The notes under the pieces: generated by a model | The model's input: the letters and a program-made list of their open reading frames with translations, nothing else | The model's database searches: none | Told to the model about the DNA's origin: nothing | Position numbers and translations under genes: made by a program | In this document: in pieces, positions 1-10,432 of the stretch | How positions within the stretch are numbered: position 1 is the stretch's first letter | How the letters are laid out: each line of letters starts with the position of its first letter | Assembly (NCBI GenBank): GCA_964058845.1 | Contig: CAXKVR010000500.1 | Span: 1 to 36,248, forward strand | Length of the DNA stretch: 36,248 nt | From: Carex sylvatica | Lineage: Eukaryota; Streptophyta; Magnoliopsida; Poales; Cyperaceae | Reading direction: 5' to 3'

Positions 1-675
1 TGCAACATGCCACGTTATATCCCAAGTTATACAATGATAACGCCAATTTATATAGCGAAAATCACTACTTTTTAGAGCAAAAATGGCAGAAAAGCATATG
101 CAAACTTGTTTTTAGGGCGAAATTTAATAGATTATTGGGTGGGTACCAGGTTGGTATATGGAGAAGGACTGTAGAATTAGGGTATTATGATATATTGCAA
201 ATATTATGGTCATTATTTGTGTTGGTATATACATCCAATTATTAAGAATTATGGAGTATACAAAAAGTACCACCCTGCATATAGTTAGGTGGAAACCATG
301 CGTGTTAGCCTTGCATATAGTCAAGTCGGACCCACGTAGCATAACCTTGCAAATAGTTAGGTGGGATCCCATTCTCTGCCCTTGCAAATAACCAGTTGGG
401 ACTCACGCTGCCTCTCCTTATAAATACTACAAACAGGGTTAACTCTAAAAGTATTACCATGCGCCCTTGTTGTAAGGGTAGTCACATGCAACAAGTCAGA
501 ACATAGTTGATGCATGGGCGTCCTTGCAAATACTTAGTAGTTGTGAGGAAAGCAGTTGCGAGGGTAGAGTTGCAAGGGTAAGCTCATGCAAAAAGCCTTT
601 TCGGCCTTGTTGTAAGGTATCTCCATACAACAAGTCATTTTCCTGTGCATGCTATAAACTCATATTGTAGTAGTG
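1..675. mobile_element. CACTA (En/Spm) element end, running off the left edge
   Basis: The stretch ends in ATATTGTAGTAGTG, which reads CACTACTACAATAT on the other strand, a CACTA-type terminus. About 600 bp inside the end are crowded with TTGCAA, TTGTTGTAAGG and CATATAGTTAGGTGG-like motifs, the subterminal repeats expected of this superfamily. Read on the minus strand it aligns with the left end of the complete element at 30844. Both show, in order, CACTACTA, GACTTGTTG, AAGGGCGCATG, TTTGTAGTATTT and AGGCAGC, so they are one family in opposite orientation. The rest of the element lies beyond the window or is lost. No coding sequence is visible here; the short open frames are repeat translation. 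Confidence 0.8.
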
Positions 676-1789
676 ATAGTTGGATATATCGTTAGACTAA
701 AGCATTTTTTATATCGGTGTTGAACCAAGTACTGATACGAGAACTATACTTGTTCTTTCGGAAGGATGTAAAGTATCGAAAGAATAAGTCTATTTTATTA
801 GTACTTTGTTACATACCAATAGAATAAGATGATTCTTCTTTCAGCAAGAAACCAATATAAGATAAATAAGTTTTTCTATCGTGTTGGACCTATATTACTC
901 CGATACTTCTGTATGAGCTTTGTACCCATATCAGACACGTATTCGATACTGATACGTGTCTAATAAAACTTTGATACGTATCTCATATGTCAGCTATCAT
1001 ATCGACTTACGTGGCATATACTTAGTCCTTTGATAAAGTCTCCAATACACCCTGAATCGTCTGGATACGGCCTAGACACCACTCTGACACGTCTGGATAA
1101 TGCCTGAATACCGTTCACTGTGCATGGTCCAGCATACACCATGAGGTCGTCGCTTCTTGTGCACCACGTCATCGTTGTGGACCGCACCAAAAACTTTTTT
1201 TCTAGCGCTCCATGGAAGAATTGAACCGGGGTTCTGTGCTATAGTGCCAGAGGCCTTCACCACTAATCTACTTCACATTTGTGTTATAATCTAGTAGCAT
1301 TTATATTTAATGTATATCCAGAAATTTTGATATTTAATTTATATAATACAAGTATTATTAAACTAATAATATAATATAATAGGCATATCATATCCTTGAT
1401 TTTGTAAATTATCGTATCCATATCTATCGGATACGATACCTATACCAGTATCCATGCAACATAGTGTTAGACTCTAGTGGAAGAGAATTTATTCCTATAT
1501 CCAGTTTTAATTGGATAGAAATATAGTAGTGTATTTCTGTTACAACACACGAACACAATACTAATAACTTGAAAACAAATAAAATTATTAATCAATTACC
1601 AATTAAATCCAGTCGATTCCGTTCTCAGCCCCGTTCTCATGCAGATTAGAGGCACGAAGAGACTCGACTACCTCCACATATTTCGATCTCCAATCCGTCT
1701 TCTTCTCCTCTCAAACTTTGAATTTCAGGTGAGCGATATTAGGCGATTCAACAGGAGACTGAAGGAAAAACGAAAATCAACAAAAAAAA
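676..1789. other. No gene; GATACG-rich repeat stretch and leader-like sequence
   Basis: From about 715 to 1460 the words GATACG, CGATAC and GTATC recur in both orientations, including a perfect 10-bp stem at 933..961. This looks like a degenerate repeat, but I do not recognise the family. From 1610 to 1789 the sequence turns pyrimidine-rich and resembles a transcribed leader. It contains a possible splice donor (CAGGTGAG near 1728) just ahead of the ATG used by the following broken gene. Confidence 0.4.
933..961. repeat. Perfect 10-bp hairpin in a GATACG-rich stretch
   Basis: AGACACGTAT at 933..942 is exactly complementary to ATACGTGTCT at 952..961, with a 9-nt loop. The surrounding GATACG words suggest it is part of a degenerate repeat rather than a regulatory site. 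Confidence 0.6.
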
Positions 1790-2959
1790 ATGGCTAATCC
1801 ATTTGAGCCACTGGAGGATCTTGAACCATCTTTCTGTGCAATATCGTACGTTGTGGCAACTATAGTGGAGAAGATTCAGAGGCCATTTCAATAGCTGTAC
1901 GAGCAGCCACCACTTCACTCAGTCAAATCGGAGGATCCAGTGAAAGTTTTCTAGAGGAAATCCACCTCTCAAGGTGAGAAACAGTGTAGACTTGTTCGAA
2001 CTGAGATTGTGAGGTCCAAAATATAGGAACTTAGGCGCGTATCTTCTCCCTCATAGCCCTTCTGTTTCAGATGCGGCGATTGCGGGCATCGGGCACTAGA
2101 TTGCTGTAATGCAGTCTTATGCTATTCTTTTAATAGGTTAGGTCATCGATCGTCATAGTGTTGTGCGATGATTGAGAGACCCCCAAACAGCCCACCAAAA
2201 ATTGATCTGATAGTACAGCTACAACCCGCTGACGTCGGATCCGGGTCAGGACAGCAGTCCGTACCCATTTCCTATGAGGTCTCGATCATCGATTCAATTA
2301 AAAAGCTGGAGACAGAGTTAGCTAAGATTAAGCAAGAGTTGGCGATGATGAAAAAGAGAAGCTCTGAACCAGATTACCTGAAACCTCTCAAAGAATTTGA
2401 TAACGCTTTAATAGATTCTCCAACTGTTGAGATTTCTTGTGCAAGGCCTGCTGGTAAAGGTACAAATAAGAACTGCTGGGCAGTCCCTGCTCAGTGGGTT
2501 GAGAGGGATGTTAGTAAAGATCTAGTACCATTAACCCCAGTGGATCAAGGTTCTTGGTTAAGTCAGATTGCTAGAACCAGCATCAAGAAAGCCAAATCGG
2601 GTTCCATAGATTTGCACAGAGTGGCACTTCCAAGGGAAACAAGTATCAAATTCAAATGAGATTAGGGTTCTTGGTTAAGTCAGACTGCTAGAACCAACAT
2701 CAAGAAAGCCAAATCGGGTTCAACAGATATGAACAGAGTGGCACTTCCTAGGGAAACAAGTAGCAAATTCAAACGAGCCGCATCAAAAGGTAGAGAGAGA
2801 AGAGGTGTGAGGTTGAAGCCTACGGAGCTAGCGGCTATACAACTTGCGTTATTACTTGACGTGGCTACCGATAACAAATTGCTTTACTGTTTGCCGTGTT
2901 TAGATGTGAATAGTGCGAGAGATATATTAGCTGGAGGTGTATTCATTTGTTTAGTATAG
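1790..2959 (+). pseudogene. Broken gene for a CCHC zinc-knuckle protein
   Basis: An ATG at about 1790 starts a frame reading MANPFEPLEDLEPSF, but stops interrupt it. Further on, around 2068..2166, a reading frame shows a perfect knuckle of pattern C-x2-C-x4-H-x4-C (CFRCGDCGHRALDC). A second knuckle follows at once (CYSFNRLGH...), with its second Cys replaced by Phe and a TAG before its last Cys. The same frame continues past the ATG at 2168 for 163 codons, including a Lys/Glu-rich coiled-coil-like segment around 2297..2370. It then meets TGA and TAG inside a 117-bp duplication and remains readable to a stop at 2957. Paired knuckles of this type occur in plant retroelement nucleic-acid-binding proteins and their host-derived relatives. 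I cannot name the family further. Several in-frame stops make it non-functional as read. Confidence 0.6.
2549..2782 (+). repeat. 117-bp in-frame tandem duplication
   Basis: Copy 1 (about 2549..2665) and copy 2 (2666..2782) both begin GGTTCTTGGTTAAGTCAGA and share most of their length. The unit is 39 codons, so the repeat preserves frame: both copies read GSWLSQ, ART, IKKAKSGS and RVALPRETS. Two stops (TGA and TAG) lie at the junction, so copy 2 would not be translated from copy 1. Confidence 0.85.
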
Positions 2960-4499
2960 TAGAGTTCTTTATTGAATGGGAAAAATTAGGTAGAATTTTG
3001 TGTTTTTTTTGGCATAAGAGTTGAGTGACAAAGAGTTGTCTAATACAGAGGGGTTTTTTTTTCTTCTTCTTCTTTGTAAATTGCAATAAAATTTGTTTCA
3101 GTCAATGAAACGGGCATTTTTGCCTTTTTTTTAATAAAAAATTAAAAAATTACCAATTAAATTAATACCAACATTAATATCGTTACAATAATAAATTAGT
3201 TAAAAATAATTTTTATATGGTTGGGTATCAATATTGTAGGACTAATTTATTACAAATTAAAAATTCAAGGATCAAAATGGTAATTAGCGGGTTATAATAC
3301 TTTAAGATCAAAATGTTATATTTGAAAATTGGAAGAATCACGATGATAAACAAGGAGTGGAGTATGGAGGTCAAATTTATATAGAGATTTGTCATATATC
3401 AAAAAAGAAAGTTATGTGAAAAATGGAAGTGAATTTTATATATATTACCAAGGTATTTTAGTGAAATTTTTTTTGAAAATTATATATAAATACAAAAACA
3501 AATTAGAAATGGACTTAATTAACCGTTTCTTTGGACTTAAATCCGCCCTTATAAATAAGTGATATTGTAAGAATCACTAATGTAATTTACTTTAAAACAA
3601 AATAGATACCTAATGTATTGTGTTTTATCTAACTATTTTATATTTTTCTTTTTCGTGTGATCAGGATGGAGACAGTACGTCATATATAATTCTCAATACA
3701 TTGGTAGTCAATCATATATAATTTTTAGAGTGAGGATGGAGTCAATTTATAGTATCTAAAACATTTTATTTAAAATTAAATATAAAATTATACATAAATA
3801 CCAAAAAAAAATTTAAAATAGATTCTTTAAATCCGCGACTGTGTGTGGTGGAATTACATTATTGCCACTTTAATTTCTTGTTCAAATTTTTGAATCACGT
3901 CTTTACTGCCAATCCTTGGGGCTAATTTAAAGAAACATTTAAAAAAAACGATTTGGTACAAATGAGTTTTAAAATCGTTACAACCCAAATATATATGGCC
4001 CCATGTCATCACGACTCTCATCAAATAATGTGATAAAAAAAAAAACACAATAATGCGAATTAGTTCTAACTAATGTTGTTATTGTGCCAATGGAACATTA
4101 TTGGAATCTTATGAAATTGGATTTAATTAAAAATAACTCTGTTACAACTAATTACAACCTGACTTGTACCAATTAATGAAAAATATATTGATCGGACAAT
4201 TATTTACAATGGTAATTTACCAGTCTACTCGTATTATTTGTATTAGTAATTTTCTTACGCTATCTTGATACGTTAATTCAAATAATATTATTTTTTCAAT
4301 GATCTAAACGCACCCTAAAATTTTCATTTTGACTACAAATAACACCCAAAAAAATAATAACAATAATAAACAAGGCGAAGCTGCATTAAGAGTCATGTTA
4401 TCAATTACAGTACGTAGTACAGTACAGCTTCACGTGGCATATCATCAAGAGTCATGTTACTTTGTGTAGAACAACTTTCTTGAAGATTAATTTTTCAAT
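2960..4499. other. AT-rich intergenic stretch, no gene seen
   Basis: The sequence holds long A and T runs. AATAAAATTTG near 3085 could serve as a polyadenylation signal for the preceding broken gene. The words AAGAGTCATGTTA and ATAATTTTTAGAGTGAGGATGGAG recur nearby in imperfect form. No ORF here resembles a protein. Confidence 0.5.
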
Positions 4500-4820
4500 G
4501 AAATACACTTAGGTTGTGCTTCAGTATCACCTTATTAAAGGAAAGGGAGGGAAGGGGACGACAGGGGAGGCTACTCTCGTAACAGTAAAATCTACACCCT
4601 GAATCGGGGGTGACAGATTTCGTCCAAAACTTCGTTGTCTCTCCCCTTCAAACAGTGTGTGTTCCCTCTCATTCCCATTCACTCCCTCTTCGATTCTCCT
4701 CTTCTGGAGCAGGGACTTGATCTGGGCTGATTAGATTTTGATAGTTTTCACCTCTGCTGCCGTTTCTTCCCTCCGCGTCTCTCCTTCTGGAGCAAACTCT
4801 TAGGTTTGTTTCGGTGCTAA
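4500..4820 (+). other. Leader-like sequence cut by a CACTA terminus
   Basis: This block is richer in G and C than its flanks and has CT-rich runs (TCCCATTCACTCCCTCTTCG, CTTCCCTCCGCGTCTCTCC) with no ATG-initiated protein. It looks like a plant 5' leader or first exon. It ends exactly where the CACTA terminus begins at 4821, as if an insertion separated it from the rest of a gene. The host gene cannot be identified from here. Confidence 0.3.
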
Positions 4821-5365
4821 CACTACTAAAAAAAAAATCTTTTATATCGGTTAGAATTGCGGTCCGCCATCGAGATCCGATCCGATGCATATCGCCCCGA
4901 TAGAAAGTGTAGACGTCTATGCTATCGGATCAAAACAGATGGCGTTAATCAATATACCATCGGCAGCGCACCTTTGGCCATCGGGTTTGACGAACCCAAT
5001 GCCATCGATTTTGTTTCTCCAACTGACGACAAATGTGATTAACATTGTCCACTGAATTTCAATAGCCGATTGTAATAGTGTCTTGCACCATCTGTTTTGT
5101 CTGTGTTGGTGTTGGCAAATCCTATGATTCTAGCAAGTCATTAATTTCTGGGCCGATGGTGGTGTATATATAATTATTATTAATTTTTACTATTACTTCT
5201 AGTATTACAGGCTAGCCTAGTCATTTTTAAAATACAGCTATCAAAAAAAAGATAAACATGCATGCGCTCATTCCATCATACCCATCTCTGGACCAACAAT
5301 TAAAATATATAATACACAAGTACTCCAACATATAATATATATCAATCCATATCACAAGCAATGTC

Positions 5366-5535
5366 TAAAAAGAGTTTGCAACAATTATTAAACATACAGA
5401 AAACTAAATGTTCATTGTACCAGAAAACTAAAAAGAGTTTTCAACAATTATTAAACATACAGCCAATAAATACAGCAATGGTTCATTGTACCAGCAAATT
5501 AAATGTTCTTACCACAATTATTAAAACCAACAACA
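5366..5535 (+). repeat. Degenerate tandem repeat in the CACTA relic
   Basis: AAAAAGAGTTTGCAACAATT at about 5368 recurs as AAAAAGAGTTTTCAACAATT at about 5430. Both are followed by ATTAAACATACAG and then by GTTCATTGTACCAG. A third weaker copy (CACAATTATTAAAACC) follows. The ORF reading through it is only repeat translation. Confidence 0.6.
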
Positions 5536-5769
5536 AATTAATTAAGTGTTTGAACACAAGAACCTAACAACAATAACTGTTTCAAACCACAGACAACAAC
5601 TTATCAAATCCTCTCACCGCCAAGTACCTGCACACAATTAAACTGATGATAATTACAAGAAGAACTTACACCATTAGATACAGATGTCATGTAATTTGTG
5701 TTTTTTGTACGGCATTTTGGACATACGACACTGCATGAATAAATGAAAACATATGAATAACATGTATAA

Positions 5770-6885
5770 TTAAGAACTTAAATCTGAAAGGATGATAGAA
5801 ATAGGTGATTGACAAACCTTTGGAAAAGAACGTGCATAATTTTTGAGGAGCGTCTCCATGTTCTTCACTACATAATACCCGGACTCCCGTAAATTACTTT
5901 GTGTGGGGCTCTGATCAAATGTGTATTGTTTAAAATAAGATCTAATTAGTAGTGCAATTTCAACTTCAAATAAGTGCAAGGAAATACTCGATTAAAATAT
6001 TTCTTACCTGAAATATTCTGACCTCCAGTGCTCTTCTTCCCGGTGTGTGCCGACCTTTCCGGAAGATGTATGACTTAAAAGTCCTAGAATTATTAAATAT
6101 CAGTATACGGTACGTACCTAGAAGTAGGCAATGGAAAGTACTTTGCATTTTAAATTATATGTATTTTGCTTACTGCTGTCACACAGGAACAATGTAAAAC
6201 TCCCGGTCATTGTTATTTGACACCGGGTCCAGCAAGTAGGGAGCATTCTATCTTGGGATAATAACAATAAGCCTCCAACGTTATCAACAATTTAAGTAAT
6301 ATAATAAGATTTTATCCTGTTAAGAATAGACATTAAACATGAGTATAATTAGCAACTTACCCATCTTTGTGGCACGGTAAGAATACAAGATTCTTATCCT
6401 GCAACTATAGCAAGGAATCGGTCAAGTATGAAAGGGAATGTTCAGCAGCATATTTAATAGCTGTGTCGCTAAGCTGACTGGGGTCCAGGAAACCAATAGT
6501 TTTATTATTTTGGGTACCATTAGGAATTAGTTTCATGCTATACCTGAAAACAGTCAGTGTCAGAATGAAATAAAGGAGTTGATTGTAAAAATAGTTGATA
6601 TGTTTATAATAATAAATACTCACATCGTCCAGACTTGGATAATAGAGACGTCAATGTCGTTGAAAGTCATAAAATCACGGAGATGTTTGAAATCCATTGT
6701 TATCTAAAAGCTCTCATCTCGTAAAGCTCCCGGCCTGATAGATAGGTGGAAGGCTCCTCTTTCGGATAGTGGCATCCACTACAGCAGAACAGACTTTCTG
6801 CAACCAGTTTTTCGGTCACAGAAAGTCCAGGCGCTGGTCGCAGATAATAGGGGGAAAATTGTACATCTTCATCAACTAATTCAAT
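5770..6885 (-). pseudogene. CACTA-borne Ulp1-like (C48-type) cysteine protease, inactivated
   Basis: Read from high to low coordinate, one exon (about 6700..6630) encodes MDFKHLRDFMTFNDIDV and ends with IIQVWT. It joins across GT..AG to an exon at about 6550..6357. That exon encodes TIGFLDPSQLSDTAIKY, then an in-frame TAG, then DKNLVFLPCHKDG with a donor site. The next block (about 6262..6180) gives RWRLIVI, a stop, and YLLDPV. The block at about 5930..5815 gives SGYYVVKNMETLL. These match the order of plant CACTA Ulp1-like domains, where HW, LDP and CGYYV carry the catalytic His, Asp and Cys. Here the His position reads CGT (Arg) and the Cys position reads TCC (Ser, 5881..5883). Protease activity is therefore lost. 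A further open stretch at 6885..6700 may be upstream coding sequence. Confidence 0.7.
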
Positions 6886-6954
6886 CCATATATGGAGGCC
6901 AGCAGGACTCCCCCTTTCTTCTATTCTACTTTCTGACTGAGTCTGATTCTGCTA

Positions 6955-7100
6955 GATCTGTTTCTGAATTTTTTGCTGAAAATGGGAATTCAGTTTCTGA
7001 ATTTTCTGCTGGAAATGGGGATTCAGTTTCTGAATTTTCTACTGGGGATTCAGTTTCTGAATATGGCAATTTGGTTTCTGAATTTGCTGTTGGAACTGGT
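6955..7100. repeat. Tandem 30-35-bp repeats in the copia relic
   Basis: The word ATTCAGTTTCTGAATTTTC and near variants occur five times, separated by segments such as TGCTGGAAATGGGG. In the copia reading direction they would encode a Glu/Ser/Asn-rich repeat after the integrase. This is consistent with the variable linker before reverse transcriptase in copia polyproteins. Confidence 0.75.
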
Positions 7101-9610
7101 AATTCAGTTTGTGGCTTAGAACTAGAAATAGAAATTTTTGACTCAGAAATTTGTGGTTCAAGAAATAAGATTTTCTGCTCAATATTACTCTCCCCTGAGA
7201 AGGAAACTCATTATTTTGGAAGTATGGTTCATCTTCTAAAAAACCAACATCCATTGTGATATACGTTCGGTTTGTAATGGGTTGTGGCATCTATATTCCT
7301 TTTGATTTGTTCCGTATCCAAGGAATACACATTTTTCTGCACAAGGATCTAGTTTCGTTCTTTTATTCTTGTGGATGTGTATATAAACTGTACAACCAAA
7401 GATTTTAGAAGGCAAAGTAAGAATAGAAGGAAGATGGAAAAACAATGCTAAACCTCTTCCCAAAATTTGGTTGGAACATTATTATCAATAATTAACGCTA
7501 TGATTTTTTCCAAAATATACCTATTTTTCCGCTCTACCACCCCATTCTGTTGTGGTGTGTTAACACAAGATGTTTGGTGGCTTATCCCTTTTTCTAGAAA
7601 AAAAATCTTTTAATTCCCTATTTAGAAATTCTCCCCCAATATAACTCCTTAAAACTTGTATCTATTTCTCATACTGATTCTTTATTATATTACAGAAAGA
7701 TTTGATTACACTTGCAACTTCCCCTTTTGTTTTTAACAAGTATAACCACGTCATATGAGTACAATCATCGACAAATAGAATAAAAAATCTATTGTCATGC
7801 AAAGTTTTAACTGGGGATGGTCCCCAAACATCGGAATGAACAAGAGCAAAAGGTTCAATACTTATATTATCATTTCTTTGAAAAGAGACACAGTGATTTT
7901 TGGCTTTAATGCACGTTGTAAAATTAAAAGTTTGTTTATCACATTTTTCAAAAATACCAGGAATGAGTTTTTTCATATACCCAAAAGATGGGTGCCCTAA
8001 CCGTTTATGTCACTTGATAATTTGGTAAGAGGTGATTTCTCGAGACTTAACATGATGTACTCTTCCTTCACTTATATCTTTCATAACGTACAATTTTCCC
8101 CTTCTAGTACCACGCCCTAAAATCTCCTTCATATGTGCATCTTGAAAGAGACAAAAATGTGGGTACATGAGTACAATACAATTCAAATCATCTGAAATCT
8201 GTCCAACAGAGAGTAGTTTTGATGACAGTGAAGGAACAAGTAAAGTATTAGATAATGATATTGAAGGTGTAAGAGATACTCTTTCTGCACCCGTGACCGG
8301 GTGTTTTTCTCCATTTGCATTTACAATCTCGAGTCTTCGTGGAATAACCAATCCGAAAAAATCATTTTGGTCATACGTCATGTGATCTGACGCTCCCGAA
8401 TCTATTATCCATTCAGAATTTTTATTAGTACCAATATTTAAATTACCTTCACATAGATGAGTATGGTTGAAAACCGCTGGTATTAGGGAAAAACCATGTT
8501 GTTGTTGACTTGCGCCCGCTGCTGCCTCATATTGCTTCTCTTCAATGGTTCAGCCAGTAGCTTCAGTACTTCCAGCAGCTCCAGTGGTTCGGCCAGCTGA
8601 TGTTGATTGAATCATGTTCACGTTTGGTCTTGCACGGTTGTACCCTCCAGTCTTCTTCTTCCCTTCTCGCCACCATTCAGGGTATCCATGGATTTCGAAG
8701 CATGTTTCTCTAGTGTGCCGTGTGCCCCCACAATGAGTGAATTTTAGGTGTTTTTTGTGATCGTATGTTTGGTTACTAGGTAGCATTTTAGAGGGAGATT
8801 TCAGAGTGGGTTTAGTTCCGGTATACATGACTGCAGCCGACATCTCATTTCTTCCTACAATTAGATTATGGCGCACTTCTTCTCTCCTAACTCAGGCGAA
8901 GGCCTGTTCTGTGGTGGGAAGTAGAGAAGTTTGGAGTATATGTGCCCTCATTTGGTCCAGCCGATCACTAAGACCATTCAGAAAATTAAACAACCTTTCT
9001 TCTTGAACTATTTTGTTATACCTTTCGATATTATCGATGCCAATAAAGGTGTTGGGTCTGCGATAGTCCATCTCTCTCCATAAACCTTGAAGTTCCTTGT
9101 AATAGGTTTCAACAGAGTTGTCTCCTTGTCTCAAGTTATAGGTTTTACGCCTTAGATCATAGTACTGGGTAGAATCACTACCATCGAAAAAAGTAATGGC
9201 GAGTGCTTCCAAACTTCCCTTGCAGTGGAACAATTGATGAAGCTTCCAACTAATGAGTTATCGAGGGATTTGATCAGCCAACTCTTCACCATGTTGTCTT
9301 TGATCTCCCATCGTTTGTGTGCCTCATCGATTGGTAACGGAATTTTCTGGTCCCCTTTTACATACCCGAGTTTATCTTGAGTTTTTAGTTCCATGTCAAC
9401 CATTTGCATCCAAATTCAATAATTGTGGCCATCCAACTTTATGGTGATGCCTGAATTTGGGTTTTTGCTTGAATGAGATTGCCCCACACCTTCAGAGGAC
9501 TTATTCTGACTTTGTGCCATGATTTTGAAGAGCTTCTTTGAGAATTCTTCAATGAGAATTTTCGCTGTATCTCGCATGTCAACGCTTGATTCTGGAGGTG
9601 TGCTCGTCAT
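6955..9610 (-). pseudogene. Ty1/copia gag-pol, broken, lacking reverse transcriptase
   Basis: The ATG at 9610 opens Gag (MTSTPPESSVDMRDTAK), followed by KLDGHNY, a TGA at 9416..9418, and the conserved gag region (9409..8892). A zinc knuckle at about 8750..8700 reads FTHCGGTRHTRETC, with Phe in place of the first Cys. A TGA at 8550..8552 precedes the aspartic protease motif DSGASDHM (about 8400). Another TGA at 8010..8012 interrupts the pre-integrase motif HKRLGHPS. Integrase core follows with HSDVWGP, FVDDCTHMTW and [12 protein letters not shown], broken by TAG at 7662 and by an 8-base A-run at 7598..7605 where 7 would keep frame. After VPTKFWEE about 20 residues of the usual sequence appear missing before KIFGCTVY. 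A further frameshift near 7288 precedes ITMDVGFLEDEPYF. No reverse transcriptase, RNase H or 3' LTR was found. Confidence 0.85.
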
Positions 9611-9712
9611 TTCTTGTCTAGCAGCAGAACAACCAGAGATATAGGATTGAATGAGGTATCTAGATCACCTTCGATATGACCATCAGCAATCTGTACCTCA
9701 AAACAATTTCCG

Positions 9713-9723
9713 CTCTGATACCA
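9713..9723 (-). other. Copia primer binding site (initiator Met-tRNA type)
   Basis: On the minus strand the site reads TGGTATCAGAG, the classic complement of the 3' end of initiator methionine tRNA used by plant copia elements. It directly follows the LTR end ...TTTTATCA and lies about 100 bp before the gag ATG. Confidence 0.9.
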
Positions 9724-10087
9724 TGATAAAATTACTTTTATGAAATTAAACAACACAGAACTCCCATGAATCACCCTTCCCTCCCATATTTTATTGATCA
9801 AAGAATATTTGTTATATGTTTACATGGCACCAGCAAATGGTATTTAACATCAAGATTGAATCCTATTACATCTTCTAATTTTAGAATATAAGGCTATATA
9901 ATACAACAAATCAATTCCTAAACCATCTAAGGTGGGCTAGGAAGACGAGCTGCTTAATTGATTCTTTCCTTCTTTTCTTAATATCAATTTGTTTTCCCTG
10001 CTAAATATTTTGTTTCCCTTACTAATTATTCGGATCCCATGTGATTATTTCACACTCTCCTCTCCCCTCTTGTGGAGCACACCCTCA
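9724..10087 (-). mobile_element. Copia 5' LTR (about 364 bp)
   Basis: In element orientation the repeat would start TGAGGGTGTGCTCC at 10087 and end TTTTATCA at 9724, that is TG...CA, immediately followed by the primer binding site. A TATA-like TATTATATAGCC lies near 9900. The outer boundary is inferred from the TG and could be off by a few bases. No second copy of this LTR is present in the window, consistent with loss of the element's 3' half. Confidence 0.7.
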
Positions 10088-10117
10088 AGGAATTTACTAG
10101 TCTACAAACAGGCGGGA

Positions 10118-10312
10118 GACGTCGGTACTATAAAACACCAAACGGGGAAAATGATTTCAAAGTCAAGGCCTCCCTGGTCAACACGGTGAACCAAAACCAG
10201 TTTGGGGGTTCGGCTGATGAAGATCCAAATCAGCACGTAACCACCTTCAAAGAAATTTGTGACACAATAGAGATGGAGGGCCTGAAACCGACAGCAGTAA
10301 AACTGATAACAT
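10118..10312 (+). pseudogene. Ty3/gypsy Gag fragment
   Basis: The open frame reads ENDFKVKASLVNTVNQNQFG, then SADEDPNQHVTTFKEICDT and IEMEGL. This is the N-terminal capsid region of plant gypsy Gag, where NQFGG, EDPN-H and F-EICDT are conserved. Only about 65 codons are recognisable before the frame runs into unrelated sequence (ITCHKFKNTINESYHVYK). The fragment starts about 30 bp beyond the outer edge of the copia LTR, so the copia element probably inserted in or next to an older gypsy copy. Confidence 0.8.
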
Positions 10313-10432
10313 GTCATAAATTTAAGAATACAATTAATGAATCATACCATGTTTATAAATATAAACCTGTGTTTGGAAATTGAGCAAAGTCATACACGGT
10401 TTGATTGAAATAACTGTGTGTAAAACAATACA

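Larger units (their letters stand above)
4821..6890 (-). mobile_element. Decayed CACTA element, left terminus and transposon gene 3' part
   Basis: CACTACTAAAAAAAA begins at 4821, followed within 250 bp by repeated ATCGG/CGAT words that serve as subterminal repeats. These differ from the TTGCAA words of the other CACTA family in this window. Coding remains on the minus strand (5770..6885) encode the Ulp1-like protease region found downstream of the transposase in many plant CACTA elements, with its 3' end facing this terminus as expected. I found no matching TTTAGTAGTG terminus to the right. A decayed copia element follows, so the right part appears lost or displaced. The right boundary is approximate. 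Confidence 0.65.

Noticed and set aside
1515..1535. Second CACTA terminus (TATAGTAGTG)
   Set aside because: No subterminal repeats accompany it and no partner end with a matching inverted repeat was found.
5361..5567. Possible small protein gene (Lys/Asn/Gln-rich)
   Set aside because: The frame is a by-product of a tandem repeat inside the CACTA relic.
7071..8385. Plus-strand ORFs at 7071, 7797 and 8167
   Set aside because: They lie opposite the copia gag-pol reading frame and have no motifs of their own.
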